A stretch of 29,097 nucleotides of DNA from a virus. Location of the stretch: the IMG/VR virus record IMGVR_UViG_3300042560_002240, positions 1-29,097 of that record, one strand, 5' to 3'. A model generated the notes under the pieces. The model was not told the origin of the DNA. It did no database searches and saw nothing but the letters and a program-made list of their open reading frames with translations. The translations under genes were made by a program, and so were the position numbers. The first letter of the stretch is position 1, and each line of letters begins with the position of its first letter. This document shows positions 22,767 through 29,097 of the stretch, one piece after another.

Positions 22767-23563
22767 TAAAATCATTTTACACTAATTCTGACGGTGCTAA
22801 CACTGAAGGTATTGGAGCAATGCTGCAATATCAATTGTTTTGCTATGCTTACTGTAGTATAAACAAAGAAAAATTTTGTTTTGATGGATTTAAAAATTTG
22901 CAACATTTTCAGTATACTAATCAGACCCAAGAAGAGTTTTGTAATTTTATAAATTCTTTTATAGATTTTAGTTCTTGCTCTATGGAAAAAGACTCTCAAA
23001 GTTTATCTCCTCAATTCTTAATGACTTATGGGCAAGATAACATAACTGAAGCACAAAATCATATTGAACGTATAAAAATTAAAATTAAAAATAATTTTAA
23101 ATATTTTAAAAATGATGAATTAAATGTTGCTGTTCATATAAGAGTTCTTACTTCCACTGATACTTGCCCCGATGTTAGAAGGGAACTAGCGAATTTTAGC
23201 ACGCCTATAAAATTAAATTACTATGAGAATATTTTTGATTCCATACGCAAACTACACAAAGACAAGAATGTAAAATTTCACATCTACTCTCAAGGTAAGC
23301 CTGAATTTTTTTCTAATTTTAAATTATTAGACAAAGATGTTGTGTTGCATATAGATGAGCATCCTATTATATCTCTATATCACATGGCTACCTCTGATTT
23401 ATTAGTCATGGCTAACAGTTCTTTGAGTTATGTGGCTCACCTATTAGGTAAAAATTTTTCTATAGCTAGAAAGACTTTCTATCATACTTTATGTGATAAT
23501 AAGTCTGTCAGGGTAGATGCTGATGGTTATATTGATTGGTCTAATACGTCTTATGGAAAATAA
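22763..23563 (+). CDS. Fucosyltransferase-like GT-B protein
   Basis: 266 residues. NVAVHIRVLTSTDTCPD in the middle is a variant of the HxR nucleotide-sugar motif shared by GT11, GT23 and GT65 fucosyltransferases; FHIYSQG and DLLVMANSSLSYVAHLLG near the end match the conserved strand-and-helix that closes the donor site, where the Ser-Ser-Leu-Ser run parallels the ST-S-W motif of GT11. The N-terminus GANTEGIGAMLQYQLFCYAY also resembles the start of GT11 proteins. I call it fucosyltransferase-like without assigning a linkage. It overlaps its neighbours by four and 11 bases. Strongly AT-rich codons. Confidence 0.65.
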   Translation: MIKSFYTNSDGANTEGIGAMLQYQLFCYAYCSINKEKFCFDGFKNLQHFQYTNQTQEEFCNFINSFIDFSSCSMEKDSQSLSPQFLMTYGQDNITEAQNHIERIKIKIKNNFKYFKNDELNVAVHIRVLTSTDTCPDVRRELANFSTPIKLNYYENIFDSIRKLHKDKNVKFHIYSQGKPEFFSNFKLLDKDVVLHIDEHPIISLYHMATSDLLVMANSSLSYVAHLLGKNFSIARKTFYHTLCDNKSVRVDADGYIDWSNTSYGK

Positions 23564-24656
23564 TATTAGTATTCTTGGAATTGGTAAGCTAGGTTTGTGC
23601 TTTGCCTTGAATTTAGAAAGATCTGGGTTCAAAGTATTAGGAGTAGATTTAAATGAATCCTACATTAATTCTATAAACAACAAAAGTTTAACCTCCCATG
23701 AAAAAGATGTTTGCAGCTTGTTGAAGTTTAGTAAAAATTTAAAAGCAACTACTGATCTGGATGAAGCACTTACATTTTCAAACAACTTGTTTGTTTTTGT
23801 AGCTACTCCTTCGTTGCAAGATGGTCATTACGACCACTCTCAAATAGATAATATTGTAGAGAGACTGATAGAGAGAGGTGTTCAGCCAGAAAGAAAAGAT
23901 CTAATAATTGGCTGCACGGTCATGCCAGGGTATTGTGACCAGATACAAAAGAAGCTTAGTGGATACAATTACGAAGTTTCTTATAACCCTGAATTTATTG
24001 CTCAGGGAACGATAATAAGAGATCAGCTATATCCTGATATGATTTTAATTGGATCTAACAGCGAAGACTCCGCTCAGAAAATTTCTAAAATATATTCCAG
24101 CATGATCCTTAATTCTGCTCCAATTCATGTCATGAACCGTATTAGTGCAGAATTATGTAAAATTTCTTTGAATTGTTTTATAACAACAAAGATAGCTTTT
24201 ACCAATATGATTGGTGATTTGTCTACCAAAGTTGGGGCAGAGCCTGATAAAATTTTAAATGCAATAGGATCAGATAGCAGAGTTGGCTCTAAGTGTATGC
24301 GTTATGGGTTTGGGTATGGAGGACCATGCTTCCCTAGGGATAATCGCGCACTAGGAGTCTATGCAAAAGAAAATGACTGCTCAATACACATAAGTGATGC
24401 CACAGATAAGTGTAATACGGATCACTTACAATTCATGATTGATAACTTTGATGGTGCTGAGATTACCCTTGAGAGCGTAACATATAAGCCTGAGTCGGTT
24501 ATGATCGAGGAATCTCAGCAACTTGCTTACGCAGTAGGATTAGCAAGAAGAGGAGTTAAAGTTACTGTAGCGGATAAACCTGAGGTAATTGATCAGGTTA
24601 AAACTATTTATGAAGATTTACTGAATTATGCCAAAACTAACGACCAGTCAATATAA
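23553..24656 (+). CDS. Nucleotide-sugar dehydrogenase (UDP-glucose 6-dehydrogenase family)
   Basis: 367 residues from ATG 23553. That start puts the NAD-binding ISILGIGKLGLCFA at the N-terminus as in the family; the frame is open 12 codons further (ATG 23517), but the extension overlaps the previous gene. Further landmarks: VFVATPS, GCTVMPGYCD, YNPEFIAQGTIIRD (the substrate-binding block) and FGYGGPCFPRDNRAL with the catalytic Cys. These enzymes oxidise C6 of a UDP-sugar to the uronate using two NAD+. The C-terminal domain is short and lacks some length of typical UGDH (about 390-440). The exact sugar cannot be told from sequence. The stop overlaps the next ATG by one base. Confidence 0.83.
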   Translation: MENNISILGIGKLGLCFALNLERSGFKVLGVDLNESYINSINNKSLTSHEKDVCSLLKFSKNLKATTDLDEALTFSNNLFVFVATPSLQDGHYDHSQIDNIVERLIERGVQPERKDLIIGCTVMPGYCDQIQKKLSGYNYEVSYNPEFIAQGTIIRDQLYPDMILIGSNSEDSAQKISKIYSSMILNSAPIHVMNRISAELCKISLNCFITTKIAFTNMIGDLSTKVGAEPDKILNAIGSDSRVGSKCMRYGFGYGGPCFPRDNRALGVYAKENDCSIHISDATDKCNTDHLQFMIDNFDGAEITLESVTYKPESVMIEESQQLAYAVGLARRGVKVTVADKPEVIDQVKTIYEDLLNYAKTNDQSI

Positions 24657-25249
24657 TGATTACATTTCCGCAAAAAAAGTTTGACCTTTATTTAGATGTC
24701 GGGTTGTCTCACAATGCACCACATTCGCTTGATATATTTAAAAACAATCAGAATGCCTTCGTTATAGGTATAGAGCCAAATCCAGAAAATTGTAATTCTG
24801 TTAGAAATATGAATTTAGGATCTAGATTTCATTTAATAGAGGCTGGAGCCTCTGACACAGAGGGAACTTTAGAGTTGAACATGATGTATCCTGATCCAGG
24901 CACATCAAGTTTCTTAAAAGTAACTAATGTGCTAATTAATCAGGGATATTTTATAAAGAATAAAGTAAATGTTTCTTTAATTACTTTGGATACTATATTG
25001 TCTCAAGTTCCTTGGGATTTAGTAAACGACGGACTTTTTAATTTAAAATCAGACACCCAAGGATTTGAAATGAAAGTTTTAAAAGGTTTAAAATCTTTCG
25101 TTACCAAAATAAGAAATCTGCAAATAGAAGCTACAACTTGGGGTCAATACGAAAATGCAAGTGAATTATCAGAGATAGTTTTGTTTTTAAAAGATTATAT
25201 GAACTTAACAAAAGTAGAGGCAGGAAACGCATGGTTCGTGAAAAAATAG
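24656..25249 (+). CDS. FkbM-family methyltransferase
   Basis: 197 residues. LYLDVGLSHNAPHSLDIF, VIGIEPNPENCNSV, LIEAGASDTEGTLEL and LFNLKSDTQGFEMKVLKGL follow the order of the FkbM fold, with D-T-Q-G-F-E replacing the usual D-V-E-G. It would methylate a sugar hydroxyl. It differs enough from the protein at 19520 that the two are not recent duplicates. The start overlaps the dehydrogenase stop by one base (TAATG), and its end overlaps the NAD synthetase by 19 bases. Confidence 0.8.
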   Translation: MITFPQKKFDLYLDVGLSHNAPHSLDIFKNNQNAFVIGIEPNPENCNSVRNMNLGSRFHLIEAGASDTEGTLELNMMYPDPGTSSFLKVTNVLINQGYFIKNKVNVSLITLDTILSQVPWDLVNDGLFNLKSDTQGFEMKVLKGLKSFVTKIRNLQIEATTWGQYENASELSEIVLFLKDYMNLTKVEAGNAWFVKK

Positions 25250-25965
25250 TAAATTGGTTAAAAGAATATAATAATCAAAATAAGATGTCTGGATTCGTAG
25301 TAGGAATTTCAGGTGGTATAGATTCAGCCTTAGTATCAACTTTATGTGCTGAGACTGGAATTAATACTATAGCTGTTTCCATTCCAATAAATCAAAATAA
25401 TGTTCTACATGAAAGATCTTTATTACAGCAAAATTGGCTGTTAAACAATTATAAAAATGTTTCTAGTCAAGTTATTGATTTATCTCAAACTTTTAATGTT
25501 TTCAAAAATTCAATTGAAACAACCGATTTAGGTTATGCTAATTCTAAGTCTAGACTTAGAATGATTGCTTTGTATGCAGTCGCTTCTAGAAATAATTATT
25601 TAGTTGTAGGCACTGGAAATAAAGTTGAAGACTTTGGCGTTGGATTTTTTACAAAATATGGAGATGGTGGTGTAGATATTTCTCCAATTGCTGATTTGAC
25701 GAAGACTCAAGTTTTTAAGTTGGCAAAAGAATTAAATATACCTGAAGAAATACAAAACGCTAAACCGACAGACGGGCTGTGGGATGACTCTAGAACGGAC
25801 GAAGATCAATTAGGGGCAACTTACCCAGAACTAGAGTGGGCGATGGGCTATAATGGCATTGATTCTTTGTCTAAAAAACAACAAGAAGTTTTGAAAGTTT
25901 ACAATGACTTTCATAATAAGAACAAGCACAAAATGATTCCAATTCCTATATGCAAACTAACGTAA
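25231..25965 (+). CDS. nadE: NAD+ synthetase, NadE-like (ammonia-dependent)
   Basis: 244 residues. The ATP-pyrophosphatase loop VVGISGGIDSALVST is at the N-terminus, followed by LRMIALYAVA, VVGTGNKVEDFGVGFFTKYG, PIADLTKTQVFKLA and AKPTDGLW with RTDEDQLGATY, all standard NadE blocks. There is no glutaminase domain, so free ammonia would be the nitrogen donor. It makes NAD+ from nicotinic acid adenine dinucleotide. Its presence inside a glycan locus is unusual: it may feed the dehydrogenase and SDR enzymes around it, or restore NAD+ depleted by host immunity. AT-rich codons match its neighbours. ATG 25231 overlaps the previous gene by 19 bases. Confidence 0.87.
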   Translation: MVREKIVNWLKEYNNQNKMSGFVVGISGGIDSALVSTLCAETGINTIAVSIPINQNNVLHERSLLQQNWLLNNYKNVSSQVIDLSQTFNVFKNSIETTDLGYANSKSRLRMIALYAVASRNNYLVVGTGNKVEDFGVGFFTKYGDGGVDISPIADLTKTQVFKLAKELNIPEEIQNAKPTDGLWDDSRTDEDQLGATYPELEWAMGYNGIDSLSKKQQEVLKVYNDFHNKNKHKMIPIPICKLT

Positions 25966-26927
25966 AAAAGAAAATTCTAATATGTGGGGGTGGTGGATTT
26001 ATTGGACATCACCTTGCCAAAAGATTAAAGAATGAAGGGCACATTGTCATAGTAGCGGACATAAAGCCAAATAATGAATATTGCAAAGATGAAGAGTATT
26101 GCGACAGATATTATCAAGGCGATTTAACAGATGCAAAGTCTTGGAACTCCATCGATTTTATGTATGTGGCATTTGATGAAGTTTATCAACTAGCGGCAGA
26201 TATGGGTGGTGCAGGGTATATCTTTACGGGGGAGAACGATTTAAACGTAATGACCAACTCAGCTATGATAAATCTCCATGCTGTGCAATGGGCAATTAAG
26301 TGGAAGGCTAAGATCTTCTATTCAAGTTCTGCTTGTATGTACCCTGCTTACAACCAAGAAGATCCAAGTAATCCAAAGTGCTCAGAGGAGTCAGCTTACC
26401 CTGCCGCCCCAGATTCAGAGTACGGTTGGGAAAAGCTATTCTCAGAAAGACTTTATTTTGCAGCTAATAGAAATGCAGGACTTCAGGTTAGAGTAGCTAG
26501 ATTCCATAACATCTTTGGGCCAGAAGGAACTTGGAAGGGCGGAAAAGAGAAGGCTCCTGCTGCCATATGCCGTAAAGTGATAGAGGCTACAGATCAAGTA
26601 GAGATTTGGGGGCCTGGAATTCAGACCAGATCATTTCTTTACATTGACGAGTGCGTAGAAGCTGTATTAAGACTTATGGAATCTGATTTTATGGGTCCTG
26701 TTAATATTGGGTCCGAAGAAATTATCTCAATTAATGATCTCGCCAAGATGGTAATTAAAATCTCAGGCAAAGATATTAATATTAACAATGTTAAAGGCCC
26801 TGTAGGGGTCATGGGAAGGAACTCAGATAATAAGTTAATCAGGGAAAAATTACATTGGGAACCTTCAATGAAACTAGAAGATGGCATAAAATTAACTTAT
26901 AATTGGATAAATAAACAAATTTCTTAA
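25950..26927 (+). CDS. GDP-mannose 3,5-epimerase-like SDR
   Basis: 325 residues with strong resemblance to plant GDP-D-mannose 3,5-epimerase: ILICGGGGFIGHHLAKRL, YQLAADMGGAGYIFTGEND, YSSSACMYPA with the catalytic Cys, SEYGWEKLFSE with Tyr and Lys of YxxxK, RFHNIFGPEGTWKGGKEKAP with the second catalytic Lys, TRSFLYIDECVEAVLRL and GVMGRNSDNKLI. All three catalytic elements of the plant enzyme are kept. Expected products are GDP-L-galactose and GDP-L-gulose. Base composition is less AT-rich than in NadE just upstream. It is the last gene of the locus and overlaps NadE by 16 bases. Confidence 0.85.
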   Translation: MQTNVKKKILICGGGGFIGHHLAKRLKNEGHIVIVADIKPNNEYCKDEEYCDRYYQGDLTDAKSWNSIDFMYVAFDEVYQLAADMGGAGYIFTGENDLNVMTNSAMINLHAVQWAIKWKAKIFYSSSACMYPAYNQEDPSNPKCSEESAYPAAPDSEYGWEKLFSERLYFAANRNAGLQVRVARFHNIFGPEGTWKGGKEKAPAAICRKVIEATDQVEIWGPGIQTRSFLYIDECVEAVLRLMESDFMGPVNIGSEEIISINDLAKMVIKISGKDININNVKGPVGVMGRNSDNKLIREKLHWEPSMKLEDGIKLTYNWINKQIS

Positions 26928-26935
26928 GAAATAAA

Positions 26936-26943
26936 CATAAATA
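26936..26943 (+). promoter_or_regulatory. Late-promoter-like box CATAAATA
   Basis: Seven of eight matches to the T4 late consensus TATAAATA, 17 bases before ATG 26961. With GAGG at 26951-26954 as ribosome binding site, a transcript from this box would have a very short leader. Consistent with late expression of the small membrane protein that follows. Confidence 0.5.
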
Positions 26944-26960
26944 TATTGTGTGAGGTTATT

Positions 26961-27341
26961 ATGTACCAAGACCAACGCAATATAGATGAATGCCTAACCA
27001 AGATTGATTTACGCCTTTCTGAACTTGAAAAACGCTTAGATAAGTCCAAGATAGATAAGTTCTTTGAGCTAGCTACTCGGTTTGCCCTCCCTCTTATTAT
27101 TGCTATAGGATCAATAGCCTTTACACTTCATAATAGAGTAACGTATCTAGAGACTACTGGGTTTACAAAGTACCAATACCAAACCGACATAAGCGATATC
27201 AAGATCCAGATTAGCCAGTTAAAGACTACAGATCCTTATGTAAGAGATCAATTCATTAAGATAGACACGAAACTGGATACGTTGGTTGATAATCTAGATA
27301 AACTAAAAGAACGGGTTATAAAGTTAGAGGGCGCGAAATAG
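26961..27341 (+). CDS. Small membrane protein with flanking coiled coils
   Basis: 126 residues from ATG 26961. I prefer this to the in-frame TTG 26946 because GAGG stands at proper spacing (five bases). Residues 5-35 are a charged amphipathic helix (KIDLRLSELEKRLDKSK), residues about 41-56 one membrane segment (FALPLIIAIGSIAFTL), and 75-126 a second coiled coil (KIDTKLDTLVDNLDKL). Single-membrane-span proteins of this type in phages include holins, spanin partners and unknown late products; nothing distinguishes them here. A late-type box precedes it. It is not overlapped by its neighbours. Confidence 0.7.
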   Translation: MYQDQRNIDECLTKIDLRLSELEKRLDKSKIDKFFELATRFALPLIIAIGSIAFTLHNRVTYLETTGFTKYQYQTDISDIKIQISQLKTTDPYVRDQFIKIDTKLDTLVDNLDKLKERVIKLEGAK

Positions 27342-27344
27342 TTC

Positions 27345-27378
27345 TTGATTCCTGCGGCCTGCGAGCTATAATCGCTGG
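27345..27378 (+). promoter_or_regulatory. Sigma70-like promoter with inverted repeat, ahead of dimer-glycosylase gene
   Basis: TTGATT (27345-27350), 16-base spacer, TATAAT (27367-27372). Around the -10: CCTGCGA (27358-27364), loop GCTATAA, TCGCTGG (27372-27378), a seven-base inverted repeat with one mismatch. ATG 27381 follows two bases after the right arm, as at 14159. No ribosome binding site, so the transcript is probably leaderless or nearly so. Confidence 0.65.
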
Positions 27379-27380
27379 CA

Positions 27381-27818
27381 ATGCAAACCTTCCTGCCCCG
27401 TCCTGATTTCTCTGACTCTCTTAAGACTCTGGACAATAAACGACTCGGAAAGCAGCGTGTAGAGGCTATGCAGCTTGTAAACAGCACGCTCAAGCTTGCT
27501 CAAGACCCCCATACCAAGGTCGGATGGGCGAATCATCCTGCCCGTACCATGTGGCGTGGATACCTCGACGCTCTTAAGCTGTACCACAATCTGTCTATCC
27601 TAGAATGGAAGTCTCGTGGCTTCAAGAACACGATGAAGCTATACGATCTCCCAGACAGTATTGATCTCCCGCATTGGATTGGTCGGGAAGATTTCCATGC
27701 TAGTCACCGATCCAATCTCATCCGCAAAGATCCTATTTGGTATGGCCAGTTTGGTTGGTCAGAACCTAATAATCTTGAGTATATCTGGCCGAAGTCTGAC
27801 TATGATTACGCTACCTAA
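27381..27818 (+). CDS. Pyrimidine dimer DNA glycosylase-like protein
   Basis: 145 residues. MQTFLPRPDFSDSLKTLDNK, RLGKQRVEAMQL, HPARTMWRGY, FHASHRSNLIRKDP and YIWP are the conserved blocks of a bacterial and phage family related to T4 endonuclease V (pyrimidine dimer glycosylase/AP lyase). In T4 endoV the catalytic groups are the N-terminal amine after Met removal and a Glu near position 23; Glu28 may serve here. It would excise UV-induced dimers. It heads an operon that runs through dUTPase and the deaminase to uvsX. Assignment is by pattern; biochemical activity for this branch is inferred. GC-richer codons than the glycan locus. Confidence 0.75.
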   Translation: MQTFLPRPDFSDSLKTLDNKRLGKQRVEAMQLVNSTLKLAQDPHTKVGWANHPARTMWRGYLDALKLYHNLSILEWKSRGFKNTMKLYDLPDSIDLPHWIGREDFHASHRSNLIRKDPIWYGQFGWSEPNNLEYIWPKSDYDYAT

Positions 27819-28047
27819 CGATAACTTTATATTGGTTAAGTGGGCATCACTCTTTTTGATGATGGTGTCCGCTTACCAATTTTGGGGTATTTTTGCTCCA
27901 TTTTTTGTGATTGGAGTTTGGGCGTTCCTAAACTCATTGATTAACACACTTTGTGTTTATATCGCAAGCACAGGACTGATGATTAACACCACTCTGATGG
28001 TAGGACTCAAGAAAGATGAAAGTCAAGCTAAAAATCTTCACGGATAA
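27802..28047 (+). CDS. Small membrane protein
   Basis: 81 residues from ATG 27802, overlapping the dimer-glycosylase gene by 17 bases and dUTPase by 32. The frame is open further upstream, but that part is antisense-free overlap of the previous gene and lacks plausible initiation. About residues 12-68 are almost wholly hydrophobic and suggest two or three membrane segments (WASLFLMMVSAYQFWGIFA, FFVIGVWAFL, LINTLCVYIA). The end is charged. Unknown function. The double overlap is unusual for a non-coding frame and, with the hydrophobic pattern, supports it as a real gene. Confidence 0.55.
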   Translation: MITLPNDNFILVKWASLFLMMVSAYQFWGIFAPFFVIGVWAFLNSLINTLCVYIASTGLMINTTLMVGLKKDESQAKNLHG

Positions 28048-28519
28048 GCCATTTCGAATGCCAACGCAAGCCACCCCTGGCTCTGCTGGTTGGGATATCC
28101 ACTCTACGATTGATATTACCTTGCCACCTATGGAATTACGCATGATTCCTGTAGGATTCGGTCTTCAAATCCCAAGAGGGCATTATGTGTCAATCCTACC
28201 GAGAAGTTCCTTCGGGAAGAAAAAGATCATTGTCGCAAATTCTCCGGGTACTATTGATAGCGATTTTACCGGAGAGATTCATGTCATGCTTTACAACCTC
28301 GGCAACGACTTCTTCTACATCAAAGAAGGGGACAGAATTGCTCAAATGGTACTCCAATCTTACAACGACTTCAATTTCCAAGTCGTACCTGAGTTTGAAC
28401 AAACTCAACGAGGTGAAGGTGGATTTGGATCAACTGATTTAGCATTCGATATTAGAAACGACCGCTACACTTGCCCAACGGAGACCGTCAGGGCTTCATT
28501 TGAAGAAGAAGGCGACTGA
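28016..28519 (+). CDS. dut: dUTPase
   Basis: 167 residues with all five motifs of the trimeric dUTPase family: PGSAGWDI, PRSSFG, GTIDSDFTGEI, GDRIAQMVL and RGEGGFGST. It cleaves dUTP to dUMP, protecting DNA from uracil and feeding dUMP to ThyX. About 25 residues beyond motif 5 form an acidic extension (ending FEEEGD) of unknown role. It is adjacent to a deaminase and in the same operon as the repair genes. The start overlaps the small membrane protein gene by 32 bases; its stop overlaps the next ATG by one base (TGATG). Confidence 0.93.
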   Translation: MKVKLKIFTDKPFRMPTQATPGSAGWDIHSTIDITLPPMELRMIPVGFGLQIPRGHYVSILPRSSFGKKKIIVANSPGTIDSDFTGEIHVMLYNLGNDFFYIKEGDRIAQMVLQSYNDFNFQVVPEFEQTQRGEGGFGSTDLAFDIRNDRYTCPTETVRASFEEEGD

Positions 28520-28890
28520 TGATTCTTAAGGAAGCTACCGAGGAAGACCTCTCGGACCCGAGTATGCTCCTAGCTGCCGTCGAGGCCAGTAAATCTTCCT
28601 TGAGATTTCAGCTAGGAGCGGTAATTAAGTGCGGCAAAATGAGGGTCGCAGCCTATAATAAGAACAAGACGCACCGAACGTTCGGCTGCGGGAGATTTCA
28701 GAGCCTACACGCAGAAAGTTACTGCATACTTAAGGCAATCAAACATGGTATGGATCTTTCTGCAAGTACTTTATATGTGTATCGTATGCATGGCCTTAAT
28801 TCGAAGCCATGCAAAGATTGCCAGACTCTTATTAAGAGGTTTAGAATAAAGAAGGTAATTTACACAAATGCTAAATCAAGAAATTCTTGA
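28519..28890 (+). CDS. Cytidine/deoxycytidylate deaminase family protein
   Basis: 123 residues. The zinc site is HAE (His64, Glu66) with KPCKDC (Cys98 and Cys101). The enzyme belongs to the CMP/dCMP deaminase fold; phage dCMP deaminases make dUMP for thymidylate synthesis, which would fit dUTPase and ThyX. It is shorter than T4 dCMP deaminase (about 190) and lacks the allosteric region, so another deaminated substrate cannot be excluded. It overlaps dUTPase by one base and uvsX by 23 bases, indicating one transcription unit. Confidence 0.8.
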   Translation: MILKEATEEDLSDPSMLLAAVEASKSSLRFQLGAVIKCGKMRVAAYNKNKTHRTFGCGRFQSLHAESYCILKAIKHGMDLSASTLYVYRMHGLNSKPCKDCQTLIKRFRIKKVIYTNAKSRNS

Positions 28891-29097
28891 GAGATTAAAA
28901 AATCCTCAAACTTTAGAAAAGGCAGACACTAGTCTTGGATTTATATCCACTGGCTGTTTAGCCTTAAATAAGATTATCAGCGGTAATTACTCCGATGGTA
29001 TTCCCATTGGTGCCATTACGCAGCTTAGAGGTGATAGCTCGACTGGTAAAACCCTATTTCTGACTTCAATCTTAATTGAAGCTCAAAAGAAGGGTTA
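28868..29097 (+). CDS. UvsX/RecA-like recombinase, 3' end outside the window
   Basis: 76 codons are visible, open to the last base. After an N-terminal helix (MLNQEILERLKNP) come FISTGCLALNKIISG and IPIGAITQLRGDSSTGKTLF, with Walker A GDSSTGKT, then a helix LTSILIEAQKKGY. This is the start of a RecA-type recombinase; the short N-terminus and T4-like neighbours point to UvsX. It would pair strands on gp32-coated DNA with the help of the UvsY-like protein. Start ATG 28868 overlaps the deaminase gene by 23 bases. The Walker B and loop regions lie beyond the window. Confidence 0.85.
   Translation, partial: MLNQEILERLKNPQTLEKADTSLGFISTGCLALNKIISGNYSDGIPIGAITQLRGDSSTGKTLFLTSILIEAQKKG

Noticed and set aside
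23517-23552. Upstream start for the sugar dehydrogenase
   Set aside because: It would add 12 residues before the NAD-binding motif that are absent from the family and would lengthen the overlap with the previous gene.
26919-26932. 14-base palindrome ATTTCTTAAGAAAT at the end of the epimerase gene
   Set aside because: AT-rich with no loop and no T-run; not convincing as terminator or operator.

Overview
The window looks like part of the genome of a large lytic tailed phage with a T4-like replication and recombination core (Caudoviricetes). The evidence is a set of recognisable products: gp46/gp47-type recombination nuclease, gp41-type helicase, a UvsY-like mediator, gp32-type single-strand binding protein, the start of a UvsX/RecA recombinase, and a gp55-like late sigma factor. 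Unlike T4, the replicative polymerase is family A with a family-4 uracil-DNA-glycosylase-like N-terminus, as in SPO1-type phages, so this is a distant relative of T4. The host cannot be named. Genes are packed tightly, most neighbours overlap by 1-25 bases, and no gene-free stretch exceeds about 115 bases. I saw no tRNA, CRISPR array or insertion sequence.

Layout. Bases 1-2760: the 3' end of an unknown gene, a minus-strand PD-(D/E)XK nuclease, two small unknown genes and a minus-strand gp55-like sigma factor. Bases 2761-5364: the family A polymerase, spread over three overlapping reading frames. Bases 5361-6553 (minus): two lysine-rich proteins, one with a DUF6321-like C-terminus. Bases 6599-14114 (plus): ThyX, an unknown, gp47, gp46, class II ribonucleotide reductase, a zinc-ribbon protein and the replicative helicase. 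Bases 14123-16040: a regulatory inverted-repeat region, then uvsY-like, gp32 and a lipoprotein gene, closed by a textbook rho-independent terminator. Bases 16061-26927: an AT-rich glycan locus of twelve genes. Bases 26936-29097: a small coiled-coil membrane protein, then pyrimidine-dimer glycosylase, a small membrane protein, dUTPase, a deaminase and the start of uvsX.

How the genes fit together. RNR, ThyX, dUTPase and the deaminase supply dNTPs. The UDG-PolA pieces, helicase and gp32 replicate DNA, while UvsX, UvsY, gp46/47 and the resolvase-like nuclease recombine and repair it. The gp55-like factor probably directs late transcription from TATAAATA-type boxes. The glycan locus holds GT-B, GT2, GT10 and GT11-type transferases, two FkbM methyltransferases, a further methyltransferase, two sugar-nucleotide epimerases, a sugar dehydrogenase and an NAD synthetase. 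It could build or decorate a methylated, L-fucose- or L-galactose-like glycan.

Most unusual points: the polymerase in three frames; a shared inverted-repeat promoter with an identical GCTATAA loop just ahead of both the uvsY-gp32 and the dimer-glycosylase-uvsX transcription units, with almost no leader; a plant-like GDP-mannose 3,5-epimerase beside fucosyltransferase-like enzymes; and patches of foreign base composition inside two glycan genes.
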